A DNA stretch of 35,694 bases from Leucobacter chromiireducens (GCF_003917135.1 NZ_RPDI01000028.1:1-35694), one strand, 5' to 3'; positions 27,111 to 35,303 are shown, counted from the stretch's first letter. Notes: generated by a model from the letters alone, not told the origin. Numbers and translations are program-made.

Positions 27111-27704
27111 TCACACCTGCGCGGTGAGCACCCAGAGCACACGCGCGCGCTCCGTCTCAGACGGGTTGCGCCAGAGGTGCGCATGGCGCGCGTTGAAGCT
27201 CATTGCATCACCTTCGCCGAGCAGAAACGTCTCCGCCTCGATCTGCATTTCGAGCGTGCCGGCGAGCACCACGACGAATTCGCGATCGACGGGCAGCCGG
27301 TAGGGCTCGGGTTCAAATCCGCCGCCCGGCTCCACCCACGTCTCGATGATCTGTGTGTCGCTCTGCCCGGGAGGCGACAGCACAGTGTCGGAGACGCCAT
27401 CGCCCATCAGCAGGGCGGGCTCGCGCCCCTCCGCACGGTTCACGTAAATCTGCGGCGGGTCAAACAGTCGCCCCATAGGCATGGTGAGCGCATCGCAAAT
27501 CGCGGCGAGTGAGGTCACTGACGCGGAGGTGAGACCGCGCTCCACTTGGGAAATGAACCCCTTCGTCAACCCGGTGAAGTCAGCCACGCTGCTCAGCGTC
27601 ATGCCGCGTTCCTCCCGCGCAACGCGCAGTCGAAACCCGATCTGTTCGAGCTGCGCCGAGGCCGCTGGCCGCGGCGGCCGTGCCGCAGTGGTGCGTTCGG
27701 TCAT
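27111..27704 (-). CDS. XRE-family regulator with C-terminal cupin (SutR/PuuR-like)
   Basis: This 197-residue regulator has an N-terminal helix-turn-helix (about 23-75: GFRLRVAREERGMTLSSVAD and then FTGLTKGFISQVERG) and a C-terminal cupin (about 115-190) with EPYRLPVDREFVVVLAGTLEMQ and HAHLWRNPSE. Such regulators usually sense a small ligand in the cupin and control a divergent catabolic operon. Here the divergent operon encodes a ThDP decarboxylase and ureohydrolase, so a guanidino or polyamine ligand is inferred. GGAG precedes the ATG. Two perfect short palindromes in the shared intergenic region (27819-27830 and 27838-27851) are candidate operators. Confidence 0.9.
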   Translation of the reverse strand: MTERTTAARPPRPAASAQLEQIGFRLRVAREERGMTLSSVADFTGLTKGFISQVERGLTSASVTSLAAICDALTMPMGRLFDPPQIYVNRAEGREPALLMGDGVSDTVLSPPGQSDTQIIETWVEPGGGFEPEPYRLPVDREFVVVLAGTLEMQIEAETFLLGEGDAMSFNARHAHLWRNPSETERARVLWVLTAQV

Positions 27705-27774
27705 GGGACTCCCCGACTCCTGCCGTGCGGGGTCGTGTACCCCATCATCTGTCTATCCTGCCCGGAATTCTCCA

Positions 27775-27804
27775 TTGACGAAAGCCAAGCACGCTGTTTA
27801 GTAT
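27775..27804 (+). promoter_or_regulatory. Promoter of the decarboxylase-ureohydrolase operon
   Basis: TTGACG (27775-27780) and TAGTAT (27799-27804) are separated by 18 bases. It is the best -35/-10 pair in the window. Transcription would start near 27811, just upstream of both palindromes. Confidence 0.65.
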
Positions 27805-27818
27805 TCCTTCACAGAGTA

Positions 27819-27830
27819 TTGCTTGAGCAA
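27819..27830. promoter_or_regulatory. Candidate operator palindrome O1
   Basis: TTGCT-TG-AGCAA has perfect 5-bp half-sites around a two-base centre. It lies immediately after the predicted transcription start, a position suited to repression by the divergently encoded XRE-cupin regulator. Confidence 0.45.
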
Positions 27831-27837
27831 ACATGGC

Positions 27838-27851
27838 GAACAGTGTTGTTC
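27838..27851. promoter_or_regulatory. Candidate operator palindrome O2
   Basis: GAACA-GTGT-TGTTC has perfect 5-bp half-sites, 19 bases centre-to-centre from O1, i.e. about two helical turns. Its sequence differs from O1, so a different protein or a looser consensus may be involved. Confidence 0.4.
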
Positions 27852-27853
27852 GC

Positions 27854-27860
27854 GGAGGGG
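27854..27860 (+). promoter_or_regulatory. Ribosome binding site deciding the decarboxylase start
   Basis: GGAGGGG abuts an ATG at 27861, too close to be used, but is nine bases from the ATG at 27870, which I take as the start. Confidence 0.6.
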
Positions 27861-27869
27861 ATGGGTCGA

Positions 27870-29501
27870 ATGCGGCTCGGACAGGCCATCAGTGCGCTGC
27901 TGACGGAGTATGGCGTCTCACAGATATTCGGGATCCCGGGCGTACACACCCTGGAGCTCTTTCGAGACATCGATCAGAGCGGGTTGTCCGTTACGATCCC
28001 GCGCCACGAGCAAGGCGCCGGCTTCATGGCCGACGCATACACCCGAGTGTCCGGGACTCCAGGTGTGTGCTACCTGATCACCGGACCGGGTGTCCTCAAC
28101 GCACTGACGCCCATCGCGCAAGCCTGGCATGACTCGATCCCCATGCTCATCATCGGATCGACTGTCACCCGCGAGCAGCTCGGCGCCCACCGCGGCACGT
28201 TGCACGACACCCCCGACCTCGCGCCCGTGCTCCGACCGTTCACGCTCTTCAGCGAGACCGTCACCGATGCCGCTCGGGTCCCGGAGCTCATTGACGAGGC
28301 GTTCCGCCGCTGGGGGTCCGAACGGTCACGTCCCGTGTATATCGGCATTCCTCGCGATCTGCTTGAGGAGGAGGTGGGAACGCTGCGTCGCCCCGCTGCG
28401 GCGAGCGCGGCGACGCTCAGCGATCCCACGCCCGAATTCGATCTCGCGGCAGCGCGTGAGGCACTCGCCGGGGCCGCGCGTCCCGTGATCATCGCGGGCG
28501 GTGGCGCGCGCCACGATGGGCAGGCGGTGCACGAGCTCGCGGAGCGGCTTGCTGCGCCTGTGGTGCTCACGGGCAACGCGAAGGGGCTGCTTCCCGAGGC
28601 GCACCCGCTCAACGTCGGCGTCAGCATGCCATTTCCGCGCACGCAAGAACTCGTGTCGGACGCCGATCTCGTCGTCGCCCTTGGCACTGAGCTCTCGGAC
28701 TTCGAGGTGCTGTTCACTGGTTCGGAGGAACCGCGGCTGGCAGACGTACTCCGCGTGGACATCGATCCCGCTGCGACGCACCCAGATCAGACCCGCCCCA
28801 CGCTTCCAGTGCGTGTGAGCGAGTTTGCCGCGGCGATGCTTGCTGAACTCACCCCCGCGGATCCCGCTCAGGCGCGGGCCGGTGCCGAGCGTGCAGCCGC
28901 CGCGCGCGCTGGCTTCGCCGAGGAGCGAGCGCGGGATCCGCATACGCCGTGGATCGACGCGATTGCCCGGGCCCTGCCCGAGAACGCGATTCTCACCGCT
29001 GACTCCGCCCAGGTGGCGTACCAGGCGCACCACTTCCTCCCCATCGATACGCCGGGGCGCTGGCTCGCGCCCTACGGCTACGGCACGCTCGGCCCCGCGC
29101 TCCCCATGGCGATCGGTGCGGCGGTGGCGGCACCCGACCGTCCCATCGTCGCGCTGGCCGGCGACGGGAGTTCGCTCTTCACTCTGCCCGAGCTCGCCAC
29201 CGCGCGTGATCTCGGCGCGAACATCACAATGATTATCTGGGACAACGGGGGCTACAGGGAGATCGAGGTGTCGTTCGACCGCGCCGAGATCCAGCCCGCC
29301 GGGGTGCGCACCACCGCACACGACCTTGGAGTGATCGCAGAGGGATTCGGGGCCAGCGTCGCTCGCCCCACGTCAGAGGCCGAGCTCGAAGCCGAGCTGC
29401 GCGAGGCCACAACCCACGTCGGCCTGTCCGTCATCGTGGTGCGGGCCCCAGCTGAGCACCGTGTCGAAGCCGATTCGCTCAGTCCGGAGGTGTCCGTATG
29501 A
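27870..29501 (+). CDS. ThDP-dependent decarboxylase, probably 5-guanidino-2-oxopentanoate (AruI-like)
   Basis: This 543-residue protein is of the acetolactate synthase/decarboxylase superfamily: N-terminal Pyr domain with catalytic Glu47 in PRHEQGAGFMADAY, a central domain with ARPVIIAGGGARHDG, and a C-terminal PP domain with AGDGSSLFTLPELATARDLG and then IIWDNGGY (the GDG...N ThDP/Mg motif). The FAD-contact residues expected in acetolactate synthase were not identified, and no small regulatory subunit follows. The next gene encodes an agmatinase-family ureohydrolase overlapping by four bases. That pairing fits arginine-derived 2-ketoarginine decarboxylation to 4-guanidinobutanal, followed downstream by urea release. 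The activity is inferred from the neighbourhood; related oxalyl- or sulfo-acid decarboxylases are less likely. Confidence 0.85.
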   Translation: MRLGQAISALLTEYGVSQIFGIPGVHTLELFRDIDQSGLSVTIPRHEQGAGFMADAYTRVSGTPGVCYLITGPGVLNALTPIAQAWHDSIPMLIIGSTVTREQLGAHRGTLHDTPDLAPVLRPFTLFSETVTDAARVPELIDEAFRRWGSERSRPVYIGIPRDLLEEEVGTLRRPAAASAATLSDPTPEFDLAAAREALAGAARPVIIAGGGARHDGQAVHELAERLAAPVVLTGNAKGLLPEAHPLNVGVSMPFPRTQELVSDADLVVALGTELSDFEVLFTGSEEPRLADVLRVDIDPAATHPDQTRPTLPVRVSEFAAAMLAELTPADPAQARAGAERAAAARAGFAEERARDPHTPWIDAIARALPENAILTADSAQVAYQAHHFLPIDTPGRWLAPYGYGTLGPALPMAIGAAVAAPDRPIVALAGDGSSLFTLPELATARDLGANITMIIWDNGGYREIEVSFDRAEIQPAGVRTTAHDLGVIAEGFGASVARPTSEAELEAELREATTHVGLSVIVVRAPAEHRVEADSLSPEVSV

Positions 29502-30493
29502 GCCTCGATATCCCCTACACGACCGGGGTTGGCGCCGATGGCTCACGCATCACTGGGCAGGTGGACTTCTCGCAGGTACCGCGTTTCGCGGGTCCCGGCA
29601 CGTTCGCGGGGCTGCCGTCGCTCGCGAGTGTGGGCGAGGCCCAGGCCGGGGTCATCGGCATACCGTTCGACTCCGGCGTCACCTTCCGGCCGGGCGCGCG
29701 CTTCGGCCCCGAGGGGATTCGTGGGGCGAGCCATCTGATCCGCCCCTACAACGTGGAACTGGATGCGTTCCCCTTCGCGCAGCACCAGGTGGCGGATGTT
29801 GGAAACCTCGCCGTCACGCCGTTCGGCATCGACCGCGCGGTTGAGGCGATGCTCGTCGGACTTGCCGCAGCGCGCGAGCGCGCGGGGAAACTTGTCATTC
29901 TCGGCGGCGATCACACCGTCGCATACCCGGCGATCAAGACGCTCGCCCGGCATCACGGCCCCATCTCCGTGCTGCATTTCGATGCGCACATCGACACCTT
30001 TGGCCCATACTTCGGCGCCGCGATGCACCACGGCACGCCGTTCCGCCGCGCCGCTGAGGAGGGATTGCTTGATCCCGAGGGCTGCATGCACGTGGGCATT
30101 CGCGGCCCACTGTACGGGCCCCACGACCTTGCGGAGGATCGCGCGGTGGGATTCCAGGCTGTCCATTCGAGCGAATTCGCTACCACCGGGCTCATCGGAA
30201 TTCTCGAGCAAATCACGCTCCGGCTGGGTGATCGTCCCGTGTACGTGTCGGTCGACATCGACGTGCTCGACCCAGCATTCGCGCCGGGCACCGGTACCCC
30301 CGAGCCCGGGGGCCTTGCCAGCCGGGAGCTGCTCTATCTGCTCCGCGGGCTCGCACCGCTCAACATCGTCGGTGCCGACGTGGTTGAGGTCGCACCCGCC
30401 TACGATCACGCCGACGTCACCTCGCTCGCCGCGGCCCACATCGCGTACGAGTTCCTGTCCCTCTGGGGACGCTCCCCCGCCCCCCTCGGGTAG
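29498..30493 (+). CDS. Ureohydrolase of the agmatinase/guanidinobutyrase family
   Basis: This 331-residue binuclear manganese hydrolase cleaves a guanidino group to urea plus an amine. The metal ligands are visible: His139 in LGGDHTVAYPAI, Asp162/His164/Asp166 in FDAHIDTFG, and Asp253/Asp255 in SVDIDVLDPAFAPGTGTPEP. Family-typical GIPFDSGVTFRPGARFGPEGIR lies near 50-72. Agmatine gives putrescine; 4-guanidinobutyrate gives GABA. The upstream decarboxylase makes guanidinobutyrate or a related compound the more likely substrate. Its ATG overlaps the decarboxylase stop (ATGA), so the two are translated as a coupled pair. Confidence 0.9.
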   Translation: MSLDIPYTTGVGADGSRITGQVDFSQVPRFAGPGTFAGLPSLASVGEAQAGVIGIPFDSGVTFRPGARFGPEGIRGASHLIRPYNVELDAFPFAQHQVADVGNLAVTPFGIDRAVEAMLVGLAAARERAGKLVILGGDHTVAYPAIKTLARHHGPISVLHFDAHIDTFGPYFGAAMHHGTPFRRAAEEGLLDPEGCMHVGIRGPLYGPHDLAEDRAVGFQAVHSSEFATTGLIGILEQITLRLGDRPVYVSVDIDVLDPAFAPGTGTPEPGGLASRELLYLLRGLAPLNIVGADVVEVAPAYDHADVTSLAAAHIAYEFLSLWGRSPAPLG

Positions 30494-30532
30494 TCAGTTC
30501 GCTGACCCCCACCCACCGAAACGGAAGAATCA

Positions 30533-31666
30533 ATGACGACACTCTCCCGCTCTTTTCACCGCTCACTCCCTGGCTCAATTTCCGCCGTCGCGATGGTCGG
30601 CGCCGCAGGGCTCCTCCTCGCAGCCTGCTCCGGGGGCACCGCCGCCCCCGCTGAGGACCGCGACTTCGGCACCCCCGTGGTCGGCGAAATCGCACCCGAC
30701 GTTCTCGCGGGCGCCACGCTCACTTACGCTGGCCCCGGCGGCATCTTTCAGGAGGGGCAGGATGAAGCGATCTGGCAGCCCTTCGCGAAGGAATCGGGCG
30801 CGGTCATGCAGATGGACGCGTTCGACGCCGGCAAGCTGAAGGCGATGGTCGACGGCGGCAACGTCTCGTGGGACATTGTCGACACCTCACAGGTCGACAC
30901 TGCGCGCGGCTGCGGCACGCTCTATGAGAAGATCGATCGTTCACAGATCGACACCTCGCAGCTTCCCGAGGGCACGATCACGGATGACTGCATGATCCCG
31001 AACGTGATGTACGGCTTTGTGATCGCGTACAACACCGAGGTCTTCGGCGACAACCCGCCGAAGAGCGCCGCCGATTTCTTCGACACGAAGAAGTTCCCCG
31101 GCAAGCGCACCGTGCCGCAGACGACCTACGTCGATCCGCAGAACCTCGAGTTTCCACTGCTCGCTGACGGGGTGGACCTCGACAACCTGAAGCCCGAGCA
31201 CATCGACCAAGCCATCGCGAAGTACGACAGCCTGGGCGACGACATGATTGCCTGGTCGACCGGGGCGCAGGCGCAGCAGCAGCTCGAGAGCGGTGAGGCT
31301 GTGATGGGGTACGTCTGGTCCGGCCGCGGTTACGGCGCCGCCGAGGCGGGGGCGCCCATTGCTCCGGTCTGGGACGAGTGGCTCGTTGCGATCGACTCGA
31401 CCGCCATCCCGAAGGGGGCGAAGGATCCGGCAGCCTCGCACGCCGCGATCAACTACTTCCTCGGCGCGAAGCAGCAGGCGGGCATGACCGAACTCAACTC
31501 GATGTCACCGGTCAACGTGAACGCGGAGCCGCAGGTCGACGATACGCTCGCCGCCTGGCTCGCGAGCTCGCGCTTCGAGACGGGGCACGTTCCCAACTTC
31601 GACTTCTGGGTTGAGAACTACGACGCGATGGCCACGGCCTGGGCCAACTGGGTCACTGGCGCCTAG
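30533..31666 (+). CDS. ABC-type binding lipoprotein, polyamine (PotD/PotF) type
   Basis: This 377-residue extracellular solute-binding protein has a lipoprotein signal with lipobox LLLAACSG (Cys near 33). The mature part has a periplasmic-binding-protein type II fold: LTYAGPGGIFQEGQDEAIWQPF, WDIVDTSQVD, IPNVMYGFVIAYNTEV, and ALAYLWSGRG-like VMGYVWSGRG. The pattern resembles putrescine/spermidine and related PotD/PotF proteins. GGAAG precedes the ATG, 39 bases after the ureohydrolase stop, so it is likely the third gene of the operon. No permease or ATPase gene follows: a terminator comes next. It must borrow a transporter encoded elsewhere. Ligand could be a guanidino compound or polyamine. 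Confidence 0.88.
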   Translation: MTTLSRSFHRSLPGSISAVAMVGAAGLLLAACSGGTAAPAEDRDFGTPVVGEIAPDVLAGATLTYAGPGGIFQEGQDEAIWQPFAKESGAVMQMDAFDAGKLKAMVDGGNVSWDIVDTSQVDTARGCGTLYEKIDRSQIDTSQLPEGTITDDCMIPNVMYGFVIAYNTEVFGDNPPKSAADFFDTKKFPGKRTVPQTTYVDPQNLEFPLLADGVDLDNLKPEHIDQAIAKYDSLGDDMIAWSTGAQAQQQLESGEAVMGYVWSGRGYGAAEAGAPIAPVWDEWLVAIDSTAIPKGAKDPAASHAAINYFLGAKQQAGMTELNSMSPVNVNAEPQVDDTLAAWLASSRFETGHVPNFDFWVENYDAMATAWANWVTGA

Positions 31667-31678
31667 CACGCCGGCACC

Positions 31679-31716
31679 GTGCGGGCGTGTGGGCCCGGTT
31701 CCCCACACGCCCGCAC
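31679..31716 (+). terminator. Rho-independent-type terminator after the binding lipoprotein
   Basis: A 15-bp perfect stem (31679-31693 with 31702-31716; arm GTGCGGGCGTGTGGG) with an 8-nt loop, followed by ATTTCC. It closes the guanidino/polyamine operon. Confidence 0.8.
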
Positions 31717-31757
31717 ATTTCCAGCCACTTCATAGCAAACAATCAGAGACTGGGAAC

Positions 31758-32459
31758 ATGAACGCACAGCCCAAGGGACCCCGGATTCTGATCGTTGACG
31801 ACGAGCCCAGCATTCGCGAGCTGCTCAGCACGAGCCTCCGTTTCGCAGGGTTCGGTGTGCGTGCTGTCGCAAACGGCGCGCAGACCATCTCGGCAGTGCT
31901 TGAGGAAGAGCCCGACCTGATCGTGCTCGATGTCATGCTGCCCGATATGAACGGCTTCAGCGTGACCAAGCGCCTCCGCTCGGCCGGCTACACCGCCCCC
32001 ATCATCTTCCTCACCGCGAAGGACGACACCGAGGACAAGATCGAGGGCCTCACCGTCGGCGGCGACGACTACGTCACGAAGCCGTTCAGCCTCGACGAGA
32101 TCATCGCGCGGATCAAGGCGGTGCTGCGCCGCACGATCCAGGAGGACGAGGACTCGATCCTCACGGTTGGCCCGATCACCATGGATCAGGACACGCACGA
32201 GGTCACCGTCGAGGGCTCCTCCGTTGAGCTCTCCCCCACGGAGTTCAAGCTGCTGCGCTACCTCATGCAGAACGCCAACCGCGTGCTCTCGAAGGCGCAG
32301 ATCCTCGACCACGTGTGGGAGTACGACTTCAACGGCGATGCCGGCATCGTCGAGTCCTACATCTCGTACCTGCGTCGCAAGCTCGACCCGCTGACCGAGG
32401 AATCACTCATCCAGACAAAGCGCGGTTTCGGGTACATGCTCAAGACCGAAGCCAAGTAG
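31758..32459 (+). CDS. OmpR/PhoB-family response regulator
   Basis: This 233-residue DNA-binding regulator has a receiver domain (about 10-125) with acidic pair DDEPS, phospho-acceptor Asp58 in LIVLDVMLPD, the conserved Thr in FLTAKDD, and Lys in VTKPFS. A winged-helix domain follows (about 140-233) with ELSPTEFKLLRYLMQNANRVLSK and IVESYISYLRRKL. It resembles the TrcR/MprA/PrrA branch of actinobacteria. The stop is one base before the GTG of the histidine kinase, so the pair is co-transcribed. The stimulus is not evident. Confidence 0.93.
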   Translation: MNAQPKGPRILIVDDEPSIRELLSTSLRFAGFGVRAVANGAQTISAVLEEEPDLIVLDVMLPDMNGFSVTKRLRSAGYTAPIIFLTAKDDTEDKIEGLTVGGDDYVTKPFSLDEIIARIKAVLRRTIQEDEDSILTVGPITMDQDTHEVTVEGSSVELSPTEFKLLRYLMQNANRVLSKAQILDHVWEYDFNGDAGIVESYISYLRRKLDPLTEESLIQTKRGFGYMLKTEAK

Positions 32460-32460
32460 C

Positions 32461-34044
32461 GTGTCGCGCCCGAGCTTCGCCGAGCGGTGGGACGACATCT
32501 CACTGCGGGCGAAGATCACCGGCGTCACGGTGTTCATCCTCTTCCTCGGGCTCATCGTGGCTGGCGTCGGCACGCTTTCGGTGCTCCGCCCGATGCTGCT
32601 CGCGGATCAGACAAACACGCTGAACCAGCTGCGCAAGGATCCAACGACCGCGCTCGGGACCGGGGCTGACGCGTCGAACCTCAGCCGCGCCGACATTCTG
32701 TACGCGAACCAGCAGTACTACGTCGCGCTCTTTGACGCTGCGGGGGCGCTGCAGTACGACAACACGCACAGCCTGGGTGAGTCCTCGGCGGTGCCTGAGC
32801 TGCTCTCCCCGCTCACGCTGGACACGCTGATGGCGGATCCTGGGCAGTTCATCCCGATGACGAGCCCGGATCGGAGCAACTGGCGGGCGGTCGCCGCCCC
32901 CGTGCTCATCGACGGCCAGCCCAGCGGCATGCTGCTCATCGCGTCGTCGACCGCGGCCATCAACAAGGTCGTGGCGCGGTACGTGATCGTGTTCACGGGG
33001 TTCGGGATCGCGGTGATCCTGCTCGGCGCGGCCCTCACCCGTCTGCTTGTCACGACCACGTTCCTGCCGCTCGCTGAGGTTGAGCAGACCGCGCTCGAGA
33101 TCGCGCGCGGGGACACCTCGAAGCGCATCATGGTGGCGAGCCCGCACACGGAGGTGGGTCACCTCGGGGAATCGCTCAACATCATGCTTGACCGCCTCGA
33201 TGGGTCGCTCGAGGATCAGGCGCGCACCATTGAGCGGATGCGACGCTTCATCGGCGACGCGAGCCACGAGCTGCGCACCCCTTTGGTGTCCGTTCGCGGC
33301 TATGCGGAGTTGTACCGCATGGGCGCGCTCCAGGAGAACGAGCAGGTGGGGCAGGCGATGGAGCGCATCGAGAAGGAGGCGATCCGCATGACCTCCCTGG
33401 TGGAGGATCTGCTCGCGCTCGCCCGGCTCGACGAGCGCCGTCCCCTCGCGCTCACCTCGCTGCCGCTCAATCAGCTGGCGCACGACGCGGCGCTCGACGC
33501 TGGCGCGCAGGCGCCCGACCGCGCCGTGACCGTGGTGGCGGATCCCACGAACCCGTCGGTGATCGGCGACGAGCACAAGGTCCGCCAGCTCCTCACGAAC
33601 CTCATCGGGAACGCGATGCGGCACACCCCGGAGGGCAGCCCCATCGAGATCATCGTGTCGACGCCGGAGGTGGCCGAGGGTGAGCCGCAGGTCGCCAGGT
33701 TTGAGATCGCCGACCACGGCGATGGTGTGCCCGAGCAGATCCGCGACAAGATCTTTGGCCGATTTTGGCGTGCCGACTCGTCGCGCAACCGCGAGACGGG
33801 CGGCTCGGGCCTCGGCCTCGCGATCGTGCAGTCGATCGTTGAGGCGCACCACGGTCGTGTGAGCGTGCACGACACCCCGGGCGGTGGGGCGACGTTCCGT
33901 GTGGATCTCCCCGGCTCGCCGCCGGAGCCAGTGACGGGCGAGACCGCGGCGATCCAGACGGCCCCGGATGGGCAGCAGCAGCCGGCAGCGCAGGCCGCGG
34001 AGCCGGACACCCGGGAACCGGGCTCGCAGGCTCCGAACGCCTAG
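32461..34044 (+). CDS. Sensor histidine kinase partner of the response regulator
   Basis: This 527-residue membrane kinase has a first helix (about 22-44), an extracellular sensor of about 125 residues with QQYYVALFDAAGALQYDN, a second helix (about 172-195), a HAMP domain with PLAEVEQTALEIARGD, HisKA with His269 in DASHELRTPLVSV, and HATPase_c with N-box NLIGNAMRHTPEG, DHGDGVP and GGSGLGLAIV. A Gln/Pro-rich tail (about 490-527) extends beyond the ATPase domain. It starts with GTG one base after the regulator stop. The sensor is of the dCACHE/PAS-like small type; the ligand is unknown. Confidence 0.93.
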   Translation: MSRPSFAERWDDISLRAKITGVTVFILFLGLIVAGVGTLSVLRPMLLADQTNTLNQLRKDPTTALGTGADASNLSRADILYANQQYYVALFDAAGALQYDNTHSLGESSAVPELLSPLTLDTLMADPGQFIPMTSPDRSNWRAVAAPVLIDGQPSGMLLIASSTAAINKVVARYVIVFTGFGIAVILLGAALTRLLVTTTFLPLAEVEQTALEIARGDTSKRIMVASPHTEVGHLGESLNIMLDRLDGSLEDQARTIERMRRFIGDASHELRTPLVSVRGYAELYRMGALQENEQVGQAMERIEKEAIRMTSLVEDLLALARLDERRPLALTSLPLNQLAHDAALDAGAQAPDRAVTVVADPTNPSVIGDEHKVRQLLTNLIGNAMRHTPEGSPIEIIVSTPEVAEGEPQVARFEIADHGDGVPEQIRDKIFGRFWRADSSRNRETGGSGLGLAIVQSIVEAHHGRVSVHDTPGGGATFRVDLPGSPPEPVTGETAAIQTAPDGQQQPAAQAAEPDTREPGSQAPNA

Positions 34045-34081
34045 GCACCGGTCGTCCTGACCGGGCGCCCGGGCCGGGCCT

Positions 34082-34120
34082 GGACGCCCCAGGCCGGGGC
34101 CGCCCCGGCCTGGGGCGTCC
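34082..34120. terminator. Large bidirectional hairpin between convergent genes
   Basis: An 18-bp perfect stem (34082-34099 with 34103-34120; begins GGACGCCCCAGGCC) with a 3-nt loop. It is flanked by an outer pair GGCCGGGCC/GGCCCGGCC. It lies between the kinase stop and the convergent DUF559 gene, 38 bases after the former. The word CCAGGCC recurs several more times up to 34250. Confidence 0.75.
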
Positions 34121-34262
34121 CTCTGGCCCGGCCTGAGGCAGCCCGGGACCCCTGGCTGGGTACCTCCGGTCATGGCATTCCCGGCCCTGCCTAGTTGAGC
34201 CCGGACACCCCAGGCCTGGGCATCCCAGGCCGCCGTAAGGCGTCCAGGCCGTCGATTCTGTC

Positions 34263-35303
34263 CTACCCAGTACGGCGCAGCCCAGGCTCACCCCCTCCCC
34301 GGACCGCACCGACGTCGCTCCTCTCGATGCCCTCGACCTGTTCGTCCCGCCTTTCCCGCGGAGAAATCTGAATTCTCGGGTCTTTTCCGCGGGAGAGGTC
34401 CGAGAGACCAGATTTTTCCTGCGGAGTGGGCGAGGGCGTCCGCAAAGCGTCACTGGTGCGGCGGACGCCCACCGGATGGGTCACCACCGGCCTGCCCTGC
34501 GAGATCGCGAGCATGATGCGGCCCTGCACCTCCGTCCATCGGTGCTCGATCTGGCTTGTGCTCACACGAATCGTGGCGTAGCCGTTGGCGGTAAGCCGGG
34601 CATCGAGGACATTGTCGTAGGCGCGTTGCTCGCCGACGTGGTGGCCCCCGTCGACCTGGATGACCAGCCACCCGTCGACGAGGAAATCCACGCGAGCGCC
34701 AAGCAGCCACGCCTGCGCGACCACCGACAGGCGCAACGCGCGAAGCCTCCGCAACACATAGCTCTCGTATCCTGAGTCAGAGAACATCGTGCACTCCGCG
34801 AGCAGAGCACGTTCGGGCCCGCGAAGCGGAAGCCTCGCCAGCTCGGCGCGTGTGACGACCCCATTGCGCAGCGCGGACTCCCACACCGCGTGGGCGGCCT
34901 CCGCGGGCTGGCACTGCGAGACGAGTACCAGGGCATTCTCCACGCGGTCCATGAGCTGGAAGCTTCGTCGCCGGACGACGGGAACGCCCCAGTGACACAC
35001 GTGATCCCCTGCTCGCACATGAGACTTTGGCGTGGGTGCCGCGACGTGCAGCCGTGTGAGCAGCTCGGGCACCCAGAGTGACTCCCGCTCGATCACCGTC
35101 ATGCAGCTGAGCAGCACCCCGTGCACGGCGGCGTAGACGAGATCCGGATCGGCGTTCGGCAGCGCGATCCAGCCGTGGCGTGGCCGCAGGAGCTGCCCCG
35201 TGCCGAGGAACCGTTTGAGCAGGTGCACGGAGTAGCCACGGTCATGGAGGGTGGCCGCGCGCATGATTCCGCCGGCGCGCTCGAGTGTCTTCTGCAGGCT
35301 CAT
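34263..35303 (-). CDS. AbiEi-like/DUF559 protein (PD-(D/E)XK-type nuclease fold) with repeat-derived tail
   Basis: This 346-residue protein has an AbiEi-type winged-helix-like N-terminus (about 1-60: GYSVHLLKRFLGTGQLLRPRHGWIALPN), a middle helical domain, and a DUF559 Vsr-like domain (about 185-285) with YESYVLRRLRAL, RVDFLVDGWLVIQVDGGHH and a DARLTANGYATIRVS strand. The aspartate is present; the usual glutamate before the DG is glutamine (IQVDG), as in some relatives. The last roughly 60 residues are basic and Gly/Arg/Ser-rich. Part of them is encoded by inverted repeat R2, which lies inside the frame. The start is set at ATG 35303; an upstream in-frame start would add five residues. A second copy of the repeat (R3) lies just upstream. 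Toxin-antitoxin or nuclease function is not demonstrated. Confidence 0.8.
   Translation of the reverse strand: MSLQKTLERAGGIMRAATLHDRGYSVHLLKRFLGTGQLLRPRHGWIALPNADPDLVYAAVHGVLLSCMTVIERESLWVPELLTRLHVAAPTPKSHVRAGDHVCHWGVPVVRRRSFQLMDRVENALVLVSQCQPAEAAHAVWESALRNGVVTRAELARLPLRGPERALLAECTMFSDSGYESYVLRRLRALRLSVVAQAWLLGARVDFLVDGWLVIQVDGGHHVGEQRAYDNVLDARLTANGYATIRVSTSQIEHRWTEVQGRIMLAISQGRPVVTHPVGVRRTSDALRTPSPTPQEKSGLSDLSRGKDPRIQISPRERRDEQVEGIERSDVGAVRGGGEPGLRRTG
34359..34420. repeat. Inverted-repeat element R2 (62 bp; 21-20-21), inside the DUF559 gene
   Basis: The left arm (34359-34379) begins CGGAGAAATCTG and ends CTCGG, as in R1. The right arm (34400-34420) is the imperfect complement, mismatched mainly in its centre and at its outer end. 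The spacer is 20 nt. On the minus strand it is read through in frame and adds about 20 residues near the C-terminus of the DUF559 protein. Confidence 0.85.

Noticed and set aside
27870-29501. Acetolactate synthase large subunit (ilvB)
   Set aside because: No ilvN small subunit or ilvC follows; the gene is coupled to a ureohydrolase and controlled next to a catabolic-type regulator.
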